Assembly (NCBI GenBank): GCA_016927755.1 | Contig: JAFGLZ010000266.1 | Location: 1 to 58,434 of the forward strand | Reading direction: 5' to 3' | DNA from: Phycisphaerae bacterium | Lineage (GTDB): Bacteria; Planctomycetota; Phycisphaerae; UBA1845; JAFGLZ01 | Length of the DNA stretch: 58,434 nt | In this document: positions 50,071 through 58,434 of the stretch, one piece after another | How the letters are laid out: each line of letters begins with the position of its first letter | Position numbering within the stretch: position 1 is the stretch's first letter | Made by a program: the position numbers and the translations under genes | Notes under the pieces: generated by a model | The model's input: only the letters and a program-made list of their open reading frames with translations | Databases searched by the model: none | What the model was told of the DNA's origin: nothing

Positions 50071-50841
50071 ATGGCACAACACGTTCTTGGCGCACAGCTC
50101 TACACCCTTCGCGACTACACCAAGACGATCGATGACGTCCGCGCGACGCTCGAGAAGGTCGTCGGCATCGGCTACAAGGCCGTTCAGATCTCCGGCTTCG
50201 GACCGATGGACCCCAAGGACGTCGCCCAGGCCGTCCGCGACGCCGGCGTCACCGTCGCCGCCACCCACATGGGCTGGCCCAGATTCCTCGACGAGCTCGA
50301 CGCCGTCATCGAAGAGCACAAGATGTGGGGATGCGCCCACGCCGCCATCGGGGGCCTGCCCGCCGAGTACTTCAGCCTCGACGGGCTCAAACGCTTCCTC
50401 GATGAGCTGCCGCCCGTCGCCGACAAGCTCGCCAAGGAAGGCATGGACTTCTCGTACCACAACCACCATCACGAGCTCGCGCGACACGGCGATGAGACCT
50501 GGCTCGATAGGCTCTACGAGCAGGCCGACCCCAAGCACCTCAAGGCCGAGATCGACACGCACTGGATCCAGCGCGGCGGCGGCGACCCCGCCGCTTGGAT
50601 TCGAAAGCTCGGCGACCGCCAGCCGCTCCTGCACCTCAAGGACATGGCGATCACCCCCGAGCGAGAGCCGATCTTCGCCGAAATCGGAGAAGGCAATCTC
50701 AACTGGCCCGCCATCCTCGACGCCGCCAAGGACGTCGGCGTGCGGTGGTACCTCATCGAACAGGACGACTGCTACGGGCGAGACCCCTTCGAGTCCCTCG
50801 CCATCAGCTACCGAAACCTCAGAGCGATGGGCCTGACCTGA
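50071..50841 (+). CDS. Sugar phosphate isomerase/epimerase-like TIM barrel
   Basis: 256 residues. Three in-frame ATGs occur at 50065, 50068 and 50071; the last has GGAG at a proper 6-base distance. Family metal-site segments are FSYHNHHHEL, LKAEIDTHWIQRGG, LLHLKDM and YLIEQDD. The repeated His in NHHHE is the common signature of the IolE/xylose-isomerase-like group. It belongs to the same superfamily as the gene ending at 49832 but to a distinct subgroup. No signal peptide is present. Third codon positions are C-rich from here on. Confidence 0.88.
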   Translation: MAQHVLGAQLYTLRDYTKTIDDVRATLEKVVGIGYKAVQISGFGPMDPKDVAQAVRDAGVTVAATHMGWPRFLDELDAVIEEHKMWGCAHAAIGGLPAEYFSLDGLKRFLDELPPVADKLAKEGMDFSYHNHHHELARHGDETWLDRLYEQADPKHLKAEIDTHWIQRGGGDPAAWIRKLGDRQPLLHLKDMAITPEREPIFAEIGEGNLNWPAILDAAKDVGVRWYLIEQDDCYGRDPFESLAISYRNLRAMGLT

Positions 50842-51045
50842 CGCGCAAGCGCCGAGTCCGGCACTGTGTTAGCTGACCGAGTCTCGCCTCGTCGTAACGC
50901 GGGCATTCCTGCCTGCTCCCCGGCACAACCGTCCCCCGTCGCATAACAGCACGAAACCTGTTCAGCCCAATGCGCACCGGATCAGGTTCCCCCGCCGGAG
51001 GATCCACCGTATCATTGCCACCGAAGACTAATCCGGAGCACCTCC

Positions 51046-52449
51046 ATGCCCAGCAAGCTTGACCGCAGAACCTTCCTCAAGACCGGCGCGGCCGCGGCCG
51101 TTGCGCTCCCCAGCTACGCATCTGCCCCCGCCGCCGCCAAGGACGACACCCCAATGAAGGCCTATCGCGAGCCCGCCAGGGATGTCCCCGTTGTCGAGCA
51201 CGCCGACGTCGTCGTCTGCGGCGGCGGTCCCGCCGGAGTCGCCGCCGCCGTCGCGGCGGCCCGATCCGGCGCCAAGACGCGCCTCCTCGAGACTAACGGC
51301 TGCCTCGGCGGAATCTGGACCGCCGGACTCCTGAGCTGGATCCTCGACGCCGGCAACAAGACCGGACTCATGCCCAAGCTCCTCGCCGAGCTTCGCCGGC
51401 GCGCCGCCCCGACCCAAAGCCCGTCCCCCTCCGCCTACGACGTCGAGCAGATGAAGCTCCTGCTCGAGGAGTGGTGCGCCGCCGCCGGCGTCAACCTGCA
51501 ATTGCACACCCGCGTGGTCAGCGCGGCACGCGACGAATCCAAGGCGCTCTCCCTGGCGATCACCGAATCCAAGTCCGGACGACAGGCCTGGTCCGCCAAG
51601 GTCTTCGTCGACGCCACCGGCGACGGCGACCTCGCCGCGCTCGCCGGATGCGGCTTCGACTACGGCCAACGAGGCGCCGGGCTCGTGCAACCGATGAGCA
51701 TGATCGTCCTCCTCACGGGCCTCGACCCCAAGGCCGTCGCCCCCTTCGTCCGAAACCTCGTCACCTCCAAGGACGGCAATCCCAAGAAACGCCTCTTCGA
51801 CGAGTTGAACAAGGCCGGCGTCTGCCCCTCATACGCCCAACCGACCCTCTTCTACATCCGAGACGATCTCTTCTGCTTCATGGCCAATCACGAGTACAAC
51901 GTCTCGGCGATGGACGCCGCCCAGATCACCCAGGCCACCCTCCGCGCGCGGGTCGAGGTCCACAAGCTCGTCGACGCCCTGCGAGGCCTCGGCGACCCCT
52001 GGCAGCGCGTCCGCATCGTCGTGACCCCCGAGCACATCGGCGTCCGCGAGGGTCGAAGAATCCACGGGCGATACTGCGTCACGGAGCAGGACCTGGCCAC
52101 GGGCGCCGAGCAACCCGACGCCGTCTGCAAAGTCCGGTTTCCCGTCGACGTCCACTCCCCCGATCCCCACAAGACCAAGGGCATCGCCAAGGCCCGCGTT
52201 CGGGCCAAGCCCTACGACATCCCGTACCGAGCCCTGCAAGCAAAGGACGCCCCCAATCTGCTCATGGCCGGCAGATGCATCAGCGGGGATTTCATCGCTC
52301 ACTCGAGCTATCGAGTCACGGGCAACGCCGTCCCCATGGGCGAGGCCGCCGGAACCGCCGCCGCCCTCGCGGCACGCTCCAATCGATCGCCGGTTGACGT
52401 CCCCTGGGAAGATATCCGTCGAGCCATGGACGCCGCCGATCACGGCTAG
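51046..52449 (+). CDS. Tat-exported FAD-dependent oxidoreductase
   Basis: 467 residues. A twin-arginine signal (DRRTFLKTGAAAAVALP, Arg7-Arg8) directs folded export. The FAD-binding Rossmann motif VVCGGGPAGVAAAVAAARSG is near residues 57-76, followed by TNGCLGGIWTAG. A GDGDLAALAG segment and the C-terminal LLMAGRCISGDFIAHSSYRV with GEAAGTAAALA are typical of the FAD_oxidored family (PF12831), common in planctomycetes. The gene has about 200 bases of upstream DNA with a TATCAT at 51010-51015 but no good -35. A role oxidising sugars in the periplasm is possible. A stable hairpin follows the gene. Confidence 0.88.
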   Translation: MPSKLDRRTFLKTGAAAAVALPSYASAPAAAKDDTPMKAYREPARDVPVVEHADVVVCGGGPAGVAAAVAAARSGAKTRLLETNGCLGGIWTAGLLSWILDAGNKTGLMPKLLAELRRRAAPTQSPSPSAYDVEQMKLLLEEWCAAAGVNLQLHTRVVSAARDESKALSLAITESKSGRQAWSAKVFVDATGDGDLAALAGCGFDYGQRGAGLVQPMSMIVLLTGLDPKAVAPFVRNLVTSKDGNPKKRLFDELNKAGVCPSYAQPTLFYIRDDLFCFMANHEYNVSAMDAAQITQATLRARVEVHKLVDALRGLGDPWQRVRIVVTPEHIGVREGRRIHGRYCVTEQDLATGAEQPDAVCKVRFPVDVHSPDPHKTKGIAKARVRAKPYDIPYRALQAKDAPNLLMAGRCISGDFIAHSSYRVTGNAVPMGEAAGTAAALAARSNRSPVDVPWEDIRRAMDAADHG

Positions 52450-52454
52450 CCCGA

Positions 52455-52473
52455 TGATGCCGTGGCGGCATCA
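52455..52473 (+). terminator. Perfect 8-bp hairpin after the oxidoreductase gene
   Basis: TGATGCCG-TGG-CGGCATCA, an 8-bp stem with a 3-base loop, begins six bases after the stop codon. There is no U-tract, so it may be an RNA-stabilising stem or a weak terminator rather than an intrinsic one. Confidence 0.4.
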
Positions 52474-52501
52474 CGAGTCATCACAAACGCAGGAGTCCCC
52501 A

Positions 52502-55500
52502 ATGCTCGCCCGAACACGGTCCATGACGTCCGCCTTTCTCCTCTTGGCAGCGGCCCCCATCGCCCTGGCAACCCAGGCGATCGAGTCCTTCGAGAACGAG
52601 ACCTTCCCCGCCGTCATCCCGACCGCGTGCAAGGCCGAGCGAGTCAGAGACCACGCCACGGACGGACAGTGGGCCCTCAAGGTCGTCTTCCCCGGTAGCG
52701 ACAAGGACACGTGGCCTGGGCTCAGCGTCGCTCCCCCGCCGGGCAGCCTCGACCCGAACGGCATCTTCGCCTTCGACATCTACAACCCCCACGACGAGCC
52801 CGTCTCCCTCAGCTATCGCATCGACGACGCCGGCGGAAAGAAGACCTTCGGCGGGCAGACCCTCGGCGAAAAGACCACGACCAAGGTCGAGATCTGGCTC
52901 CCCCACCTCGCCGACAAGCTCTCCCCCGAGACCATCACCCGCTTCTTCCCCTACATCCGGATCCCTCGGGAGGATCGCACCCTCTACTTCGATCACTTCC
53001 GCCTGGAACAACGAACCGACCGCTTCGCCCGCCTCGCGTACCTCGAGATCGCCCGACCCGAGGAACCCACGTCGCAAGACCGCGACCTCGGCTGCGTCCT
53101 CTTCCACCGTATCGAGCTCGCCCACGTCTTCCCCACGTCGGTCCCCTGGCCCGACGAGAAGATGGAATGCCTGACGCTGCTGGCCGCCAAAGGCCAGACC
53201 CTCTCGACCTGCCTGTCCTTCCGAACGATCCGACCGTTGGACCGAGTCGGTCTAGCCCTCTCCCCGCTCAAATCCAAGACCGCCACGCTATCCGACAAGA
53301 CCGTCGAGCTCGCGCGCGTCCGGCGCCTCGACAAGAAGGTCACCTACTCCTCGAAGGAATACATCGCCTCGTTGCCCGTCTACGCCGAACCCGGCGACGC
53401 CTTTGATCGCCTGCCCGCCAGCGTCGCCGAGACCTTCTGGATCCGCCTGCGCATCCCCGATAATGCCTCCCCCGGCCTCTACGAGGCTCAGTTCACCGTC
53501 CGAACCCGCGGCGACCGCGGCGAGGCAAAGAGAGTGCTCCCACTCCGCCTTAGGATCCTTCCCTTCGCACTGCCCCGACCCAAGGACCACTTCATCGGCG
53601 AGTACTATCGAGCGGCCCAACAACCCTCGGATGAAGCCTGGCTCCAGACCGTCACCGCCGACCTCGCCGACATGCGCGACCACGGCATGACCTCCATCGG
53701 CCTATGCTTCGGCCTCGACACCACCCGCGTCACACTCAACGACGGGCAGGTCGATCTCGCCCTCGACGGCGCCACCCGCTTCGAGCAGTTCATCCAAGCC
53801 TACGTCAAGCTGGGTTTCACCAGGCCGATCGTCGTCCTCGCCGACAGCGGCCAGGCCGTCGCGGCAAAGGCCGGCCCCTACGGCTCGCCCGAGTACGACC
53901 AGGCTTACAAGGCCTTCTGGCAAACCGTCCAGAAGACCTTCAAGAGCAAGGGCTGGCCCGAGCTGATCGTCCAACCGGTGGACGAACCCGCCTGGCAATC
54001 AAAGGAGCGAAAGGACCGTAACGTCCACTTGCTCCGGCTCCTGAAACAGATCCCCGGAATGCGTACCGAGCAGGACGGCCCCGGCGACGCCTACTTCCGT
54101 GACGTCGCCGGACCCTTCGCCGACATGTGGAACTACAACGGAGGTATCGACCCCTTCGATCAGATCCCACAGATCCGCAAGAACCACCTCGTCTGCTTCT
54201 ACAACAATGACGTCGAGAGCTATCGACCCGAGGTCGACCGCTACGTCTCCGGCTTCTTCCAGATCGCCGCCGGCATCGACGGCGTGTTCAACTGGGAGTA
54301 TCGCGGCGGTCGCGGAAGCCTCTACGACGACTTCGACGGAAAGACCGGCGACTGGGTCCACAACTACCCCCCGTCAAAGACGTCCATGGGCGGGCCCTCA
54401 CTGGCCTGGGAAGCCGCCAGAGAAGGCGTGAACGATCTCAGATACGTCCTCTCGCTGAATGAATGGCTCGCAACGGCCCGCCGGAACCCCCAAGCCGTCG
54501 CCGTCGTCAAACGAGCCGAGCAACGCCTCGCCTACCTCATCGAATCGCTCGAGGCCACCCCTCGCGTCCGCGGACGCGCCCAATGGTCCGCCCGCCTGTC
54601 CCGCGCCCACGCCGCCGAAATCTCCGCCGCCTCGACCTCATCCGCCCTCGACCCCGACGCCGCCGTCTTCCTCTGCGGCGTCCTCAAGCACCCCAACGGA
54701 TGGACTCTGCGCGACTACGCCCGCGCCCGATGGGCTGTCGCCCTGTCCGTTCTCGAGCTCATGGCCGCCTGTGGCCAAGACGTCGAGATCCCCAGCGCCG
54801 CCGTCTCCGGCCAACCGACCCTCGTCCTCGCCGGCGTCACGACGTACCCCGAGAATCGCAAGTCGACCAGGAAGAACGCGTCCGACAAGGCCGTCACCCT
54901 CGTGCCCCGACTCAGCCAGGCCCCGAAGCTCGACGGCCGGCTCGATGACCCCGCATGGAAGCAGTCCTTCCACATCCCCCGATTCGTGACCAACATGGGC
55001 CTCAACGCCATCAAGCCCGCCGAGCAGACCGAAGCGTATCTCGGCTGGCACGACCGGACCCTCTACGTCGGCGTTTGCTGCAAGGAGCCCACGCTCGGCG
55101 GCCTCGTCATCAATTGCCAGGAAGATGGGGAGCCTACCTGGAGCGACGACTGCGTCGAGCTCTTCTTCGACCCAGGCCGCTCCCGATCGCGCTTCTCCCA
55201 ACTCGTCTTCAACCCCAAGGGCGTCCAGTTCAGCAAGACGCCCAGCGACCATCCCTGGGACGTCCGCGTCCCGGTCGCCACGGCAAGGGGCCGGGATGAG
55301 TGGCGAGTTGAAGCAGCCGTCCCCCTCGACAAGATTCTGGAAGGTCGAGCCGATCTCGGCTTCAACGTTGCCAGGGAGCGCAAGGCCGGAGGCGGCAACG
55401 ACCTGTCCTGCTGGCGCCCCACGGGCTCGCAGTTCGGCAACCCCTCCGCCTTCGCGCACCTCCGCTTCGACAAGGCCGAGCAGCTCGCCCTCTCCGCCTC

Positions 55501-55831
55501 GCCGACCCGCGAGAGCAAGCTCAGAATCACCTCGGCCGACGCGCTCGCTCTCTGTCGAGACCACCTGGCGTTCGAGGCCGAGTGGACGGGTGACAAGCCC
55601 ACCCTCGTCGGCTGCCGCCTTCGCGTCAGACTCCTCTCCGACAACAAGACCGTCGCCGCCGCTCAGGTCCCCGCGCCCCTGGCGCCCAGGTCGAAGGTCG
55701 TCCTGGAAATGCGCGATGTCGTCCCCGGCGCCCACCGCATTGACGTCTCCCTCGTCCAAGCAGACGGATCACCGGTAGAAGACGCCAACGCAGCCAAGAA
55801 CTGCCTCGTCATCCAGAATGACCTCGAGTGA
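52502..55831 (+). CDS. Large secreted glycosidase-like protein (DUF4091/GH123-like plus CBM9-like domain)
   Basis: 1109 residues from ATG 52502 with AGGAG upstream and a signal peptide to about residue 24. Residues 25-190 form a beta-sandwich. Residues 260-690 resemble DUF4091/GH123-like enzymes: a beta domain, then a TIM barrel with LPLRLRILPFALPRPKDHFI, QPVDEPAWQSKE (a DE pair placed as in GH123 substrate-assisted catalysis), GGIDPFDQIPQIRKNHLVC and FNWEYRG. The C-terminal part from about 800 matches a CBM9/DOMON-like carbohydrate-binding fold (LDGRLDDPAW, AYLGWHDRTLYVGVCC, SDDCVELFFDPGR). Predicted substrate is an amino sugar-containing or other glycan; not determinable from sequence alone. 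Confidence 0.78.
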   Translation: MLARTRSMTSAFLLLAAAPIALATQAIESFENETFPAVIPTACKAERVRDHATDGQWALKVVFPGSDKDTWPGLSVAPPPGSLDPNGIFAFDIYNPHDEPVSLSYRIDDAGGKKTFGGQTLGEKTTTKVEIWLPHLADKLSPETITRFFPYIRIPREDRTLYFDHFRLEQRTDRFARLAYLEIARPEEPTSQDRDLGCVLFHRIELAHVFPTSVPWPDEKMECLTLLAAKGQTLSTCLSFRTIRPLDRVGLALSPLKSKTATLSDKTVELARVRRLDKKVTYSSKEYIASLPVYAEPGDAFDRLPASVAETFWIRLRIPDNASPGLYEAQFTVRTRGDRGEAKRVLPLRLRILPFALPRPKDHFIGEYYRAAQQPSDEAWLQTVTADLADMRDHGMTSIGLCFGLDTTRVTLNDGQVDLALDGATRFEQFIQAYVKLGFTRPIVVLADSGQAVAAKAGPYGSPEYDQAYKAFWQTVQKTFKSKGWPELIVQPVDEPAWQSKERKDRNVHLLRLLKQIPGMRTEQDGPGDAYFRDVAGPFADMWNYNGGIDPFDQIPQIRKNHLVCFYNNDVESYRPEVDRYVSGFFQIAAGIDGVFNWEYRGGRGSLYDDFDGKTGDWVHNYPPSKTSMGGPSLAWEAAREGVNDLRYVLSLNEWLATARRNPQAVAVVKRAEQRLAYLIESLEATPRVRGRAQWSARLSRAHAAEISAASTSSALDPDAAVFLCGVLKHPNGWTLRDYARARWAVALSVLELMAACGQDVEIPSAAVSGQPTLVLAGVTTYPENRKSTRKNASDKAVTLVPRLSQAPKLDGRLDDPAWKQSFHIPRFVTNMGLNAIKPAEQTEAYLGWHDRTLYVGVCCKEPTLGGLVINCQEDGEPTWSDDCVELFFDPGRSRSRFSQLVFNPKGVQFSKTPSDHPWDVRVPVATARGRDEWRVEAAVPLDKILEGRADLGFNVARERKAGGGNDLSCWRPTGSQFGNPSAFAHLRFDKAEQLALSASPTRESKLRITSADALALCRDHLAFEAEWTGDKPTLVGCRLRVRLLSDNKTVAAAQVPAPLAPRSKVVLEMRDVVPGAHRIDVSLVQADGSPVEDANAAKNCLVIQNDLE

Positions 55832-56109
55832 CTGCCCGAGCCCCGGGATTCATCCCGCGCGGCCTTGCCACCGCACGGAATAAGCCCTCCGCTGGGTGGC
55901 ACGGGTCCGCAGCGCGACATCATTCCACCCAGACGAGCCGCCGACCGGGAGAATACGTCCTCTTCGATCGACGCCCTGATCCGCGGACCCGTGGCGCATC
56001 CAATGTTAGAGGAAACATCTGCCGTCGCCCCTCCCCTGGAATCCCAAACCTTCTCAAGGAATAATGAACCCGACGCGGGATGCCCCGACACCCGTCCCGG
56101 GAGGATCAC

Positions 56110-58041
56110 GTGACCCACTCCGACGTACAAGACCATCCAGACATCGGCGCCGCCGCCGCACGGATGACCGCGCACCGCGACGAGCTCGATCGCCAGTATC
56201 GATCCTGGCGATCTTCGGAGCTTCGTTGGTCCTCCGCCCGACTCGTCACCTTCATCGCCGCCGTCGTCGGCCTCGTCCTGCTCCGCGAGACCGCCACCGC
56301 CGCCATCGTCGTCGCCGGCTTTTTCCTGATCCTCCTCGCCCTGGCCGTCCGAAAGCACCTCCGGCTCTGGGACCAGTGCGAGTTCGGCCGGCAAATGCTC
56401 GACGTCGCCTCCGAGTCCCTCCAGCGCTGCGGCGGCCGGCTTGCCGTCATCCGATACGGCGACCGGCCCGCGGACCCCGACGACCCCGACGGCCGCGTGC
56501 CCACGCTCTTGCCGGCCGAACCCGCCTCCGCCCTCACCGAGCAGGAACGCGACGACCTCGACCTCTACGCAAGACCCGCCGGCATCTTCGGCCTCCTCAA
56601 CCGCGCGTCGACCTCGCTCGGCGCCCGAAGGCTACGCGACCTGCTCGAGAACCCGCTGCTATCCCCGGAACCCATCAAGGCTCGTCAAGCCTGCGTCAGA
56701 TGGCTCGCCGAGAACGGTGACGCTCGCATCCGTCTCATGGGCGCCGCCGCCGGCCTCAGGAAGCACGACGCGCGACTCGATGCTTTCGTCAAGGCCGTCC
56801 GAACCGCAAAGCCACTCCCCGGAGCCTGGCTGGCCACACTGGCGCGACTCTGGTCGATCCCCAGCGCCGCCTTCGTCGTCTTCGCCTGCACACAGACCGG
56901 CGCGGACGATTACGGATGGGCGGTCGGAATCATCGTCCTGCTCTGCCTCAACGGCCTGCTCTTCATGAAGCTCCGACCCGCCCTTCGCCACGCCATCGAA
57001 CCGTGGCGCGAACTCCCGCCCGCCGCGCGAGCCTTCCTCAGAGCCGCGCGACAGGCCGAAACCGACCTCCCTGACGACAACGATCTGGCACGCGTTCGAG
57101 ACAAGCTGACTGCCGCGGCGCGTCACAACGTCCTCCCCTCGCTCTGTAGTCGTCTCGCCTGGAGCGACACCGGGGGGTTCCTCCACGTCCTCTTCAACCT
57201 CATGTTCTTCTACGACGTCCACGTCGCCCAGGCCGTCCTGCACCGACTGCTCCCCAACAAGGACGCCCTCATCGACGCCACCGGCGCGCTGGCCGACCTG
57301 GAAGCCCTCTGCGGCCTCGCCTGCTTCGCCTTCGAGCAGCCCGTCGCCTGCATGCCCGCGATCACTGATACCCCCCGCCTCTACATCCAAGGCGGCGCCC
57401 ATCCCCTCATCGAGCCCGCCGAGCTCGTCGCGAACGATCTCGACCTCTCCCCCGACGAACGAACCTGGATCGTCACCGGTTCCAACATGGCCGGCAAGAG
57501 CACCTTTCTCCGCATGGTCGGCGTCAACGTCTTGCTCGCCCAGATCGGAACCGCCGCCACCGCGCGCGATATGAGCCTGAGCCCCCTCCGCCTCATCACC
57601 GACCTCCGCATCCGCGACGATCTCGCCAAGCACGAGAGCTACTTCCTCGCGGAGGTCCGACAGCTCCATCGCATGCTCAAACCCCGCCATGACGGCATTG
57701 CCCTGCTCGGCCTGATCGACGAGCCGTTCCGCGGAACGAACTCCCAGGAGCGCGTCGCCGCCGACGTCGCCGTCATAGACCACCTCATCACATCCCCACA
57801 CTTCTTCCTCGTCGCCACGCACGAGTACGAGCTCACCCGCCTCGGCGACCAGCCCGGCGTCAGAAACGTCCACTTTCACGAGGAGCTCATCGAGACCGGC
57901 CCCGTCTTCGACTACCGCCTCCGCCAGGGCCCCGCCACCACGCGAAACGCGCTCAGAATCCTCGAGCGAGAAGGCTACCCCGAAGTCCTCGTCCGCCGCG
58001 CCCAAGCCTACCTCGCGGCGCCCCCTGATCCGAAAGAATGA
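56110..58041 (+). CDS. Membrane-anchored MutS-like ATPase
   Basis: 643 residues from GTG 56110 (GGGAGG five bases upstream). Two hydrophobic pairs are seen, near residues 45-80 and 250-290, so the protein is probably membrane-bound. A MutS core-like helical domain (about 140-370) precedes the MutS ATPase domain with Walker A TGSNMAGKST (456-465), GLIDEPFRGTNSQER (Asp537-Glu538) and VATHEYELTRL. Mismatch-binding domains I and II of MutS are absent. Such proteins occur widely and have no established role; mismatch repair is unlikely. It is monocistronic, about 280 bases after the glycosidase gene. Confidence 0.88.
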   Translation: MTHSDVQDHPDIGAAAARMTAHRDELDRQYRSWRSSELRWSSARLVTFIAAVVGLVLLRETATAAIVVAGFFLILLALAVRKHLRLWDQCEFGRQMLDVASESLQRCGGRLAVIRYGDRPADPDDPDGRVPTLLPAEPASALTEQERDDLDLYARPAGIFGLLNRASTSLGARRLRDLLENPLLSPEPIKARQACVRWLAENGDARIRLMGAAAGLRKHDARLDAFVKAVRTAKPLPGAWLATLARLWSIPSAAFVVFACTQTGADDYGWAVGIIVLLCLNGLLFMKLRPALRHAIEPWRELPPAARAFLRAARQAETDLPDDNDLARVRDKLTAAARHNVLPSLCSRLAWSDTGGFLHVLFNLMFFYDVHVAQAVLHRLLPNKDALIDATGALADLEALCGLACFAFEQPVACMPAITDTPRLYIQGGAHPLIEPAELVANDLDLSPDERTWIVTGSNMAGKSTFLRMVGVNVLLAQIGTAATARDMSLSPLRLITDLRIRDDLAKHESYFLAEVRQLHRMLKPRHDGIALLGLIDEPFRGTNSQERVAADVAVIDHLITSPHFFLVATHEYELTRLGDQPGVRNVHFHEELIETGPVFDYRLRQGPATTRNALRILEREGYPEVLVRRAQAYLAAPPDPKE

Positions 58042-58136
58042 CGCGCCGCCAGTACCCCGACCCCCTTATCAAGATGATGGAATCCGTCGCTCGAACGGCA
58101 GTGGCCTGCCGAGCCCCGCTGCACAGAGCAGGAAAG

Positions 58137-58186
58137 CGGTGCATTCTGGTGCATAGTGGTGCATTGCAGGATATTTCGGAGTACGC
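58137..58186 (+). repeat. 10-bp tandem repeat array related to that at 18.1 kb
   Basis: Five 10-bp units in register: CGGTGCATTC, TGGTGCATAG, TGGTGCATTG, CAGGATATTT and CGGAGTACGC; the first three are clear and the last two degenerate. The first unit is identical to the first unit of the minus-strand array at 18137-18206. The surrounding gap (58042-58286) holds no recognisable gene, only a TATCAT near 58241-58246 as a possible -10 for the frame that follows. Confidence 0.7.
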
Positions 58187-58286
58187 AACGCGGATCAATC
58201 CGCCGCCCGCGCCAGTTCCTTGCCCCCGTCCCGATCGTGGCTATCATGGGGGCTCCTCGAACCCCCTGTCCTGTACGGAGAGGCAA

Positions 58287-58434
58287 ATGGCCAGTGTCGT
58301 ATTGGCAGCGGTCCCCCTGTCGACGCCTAGCCCCGCCCCCTCGGCCAAGGGTGAGCCGCGCCCCTTATCGCGGGTGTCAGCAACACACGGCCCCGGCGGT
58401 TACTTGCTGTGGACAAGTCGATCGAGCCGAACCG
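58287..58434 (+). CDS. Possible start of a truncated gene at the window end
   Basis: From ATG 58287 the frame stays open for the remaining 49 codons to the window edge. GGAGAGG lies three bases upstream, which is a plausible ribosome site. The translation (MASVVLAAVPLSTPSPAPSA..., Pro/Ser/Ala-rich) shows no domain. The fragment is too short to judge and could be chance in GC-rich DNA. Confidence 0.3.
   Translation, partial: MASVVLAAVPLSTPSPAPSAKGEPRPLSRVSATHGPGGYLLWTSRSSRT

Overview
This window is a GC-rich bacterial segment with no rRNA, tRNA, CRISPR array or insertion sequence that I could see. The gene content points to a Planctomycetota bacterium, probably Phycisphaerae-like and anaerobic or facultative. 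The supporting genes are a mixed type II secretion/type IV pilus operon (GspE/F with PilM/N/O), DUF1080, DUF4838-type and GH123-like proteins, a neutral-ceramidase-fold protein, Tat-exported FAD oxidoreductases, IolE-like isomerases, and an NAD-linked [FeFe] hydrogenase. The taxonomic placement is inferred, not read from a marker gene.

Layout. (1) 0-4.2 kb: a phenylacetate-CoA-ligase-type enzyme converges on a TRAP transporter operon (dctPQM) that has its own recognisable promoter. (2) 4.3-18.0 kb, minus strand: one long [FeFe] hydrogenase operon in the order rex, hydC, hydB, hydA, receiver protein, hydE, hydG, aspA-like lyase, hydF, sensory PAS-type [FeFe] hydrogenase, SpoIIE-type phosphatase. 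It starts from a near-consensus promoter (TTGACA-N17-TATATT) with a near-perfect Rex operator touching the -10 box. (3) 18.0-18.9 kb: about 0.9 kb of non-coding, G-run-rich DNA with 8-bp and 10-bp tandem repeats. (4) 18.9-37.9 kb, plus strand: histidine kinase, response regulator, HD-GYP protein, degenerate GGDEF protein and STAS protein run with overlaps or very short gaps into gspE, gspF, pilM, pilN, pilO, a pilP/gspC-like gene, five pseudopilin or pseudopilin-like genes, a small membrane protein, a secretin and a TPR lipoprotein. (5) 38.1-56 kb: accessory carbohydrate and lipid catabolism genes, with a MarR regulator and an HDOD protein. (6) 56.1-58.4 kb: a membrane-anchored MutS-like ATPase and a short repeat array at the window end.

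How the genes fit together. Operon 2 holds an electron-bifurcating-type HydABC hydrogenase, all three H-cluster maturases, an NADH/NAD sensor (Rex), a probable H2 or redox sensor (HydS), a phosphatase as likely output, and a receiver whose phospho-acceptor Asp is Asn. It therefore looks self-regulated at both the transcriptional and the signalling level. In operon 4 the GspE-type ATPase begins with an MshEN-like region, a known c-di-GMP-binding fold. The co-linear HD-GYP and GGDEF-like genes therefore suggest a dedicated c-di-GMP circuit for the secretion/pilus machine. A 17-bp stem with terminator features lies just after the major pseudopilin and inside the leader-coding part of the next pseudopilin gene, which would tune stoichiometry. 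Region 5 combines a DUF1080 protein, two IolE-like isomerases, an FAD oxidoreductase and several glycosidase-like exoproteins, consistent with breakdown of complex glycans. Base composition on the top strand switches abruptly from G-rich to C-rich near 49.85 kb between two same-strand genes, which suggests a replication-strand boundary or a rearrangement junction.
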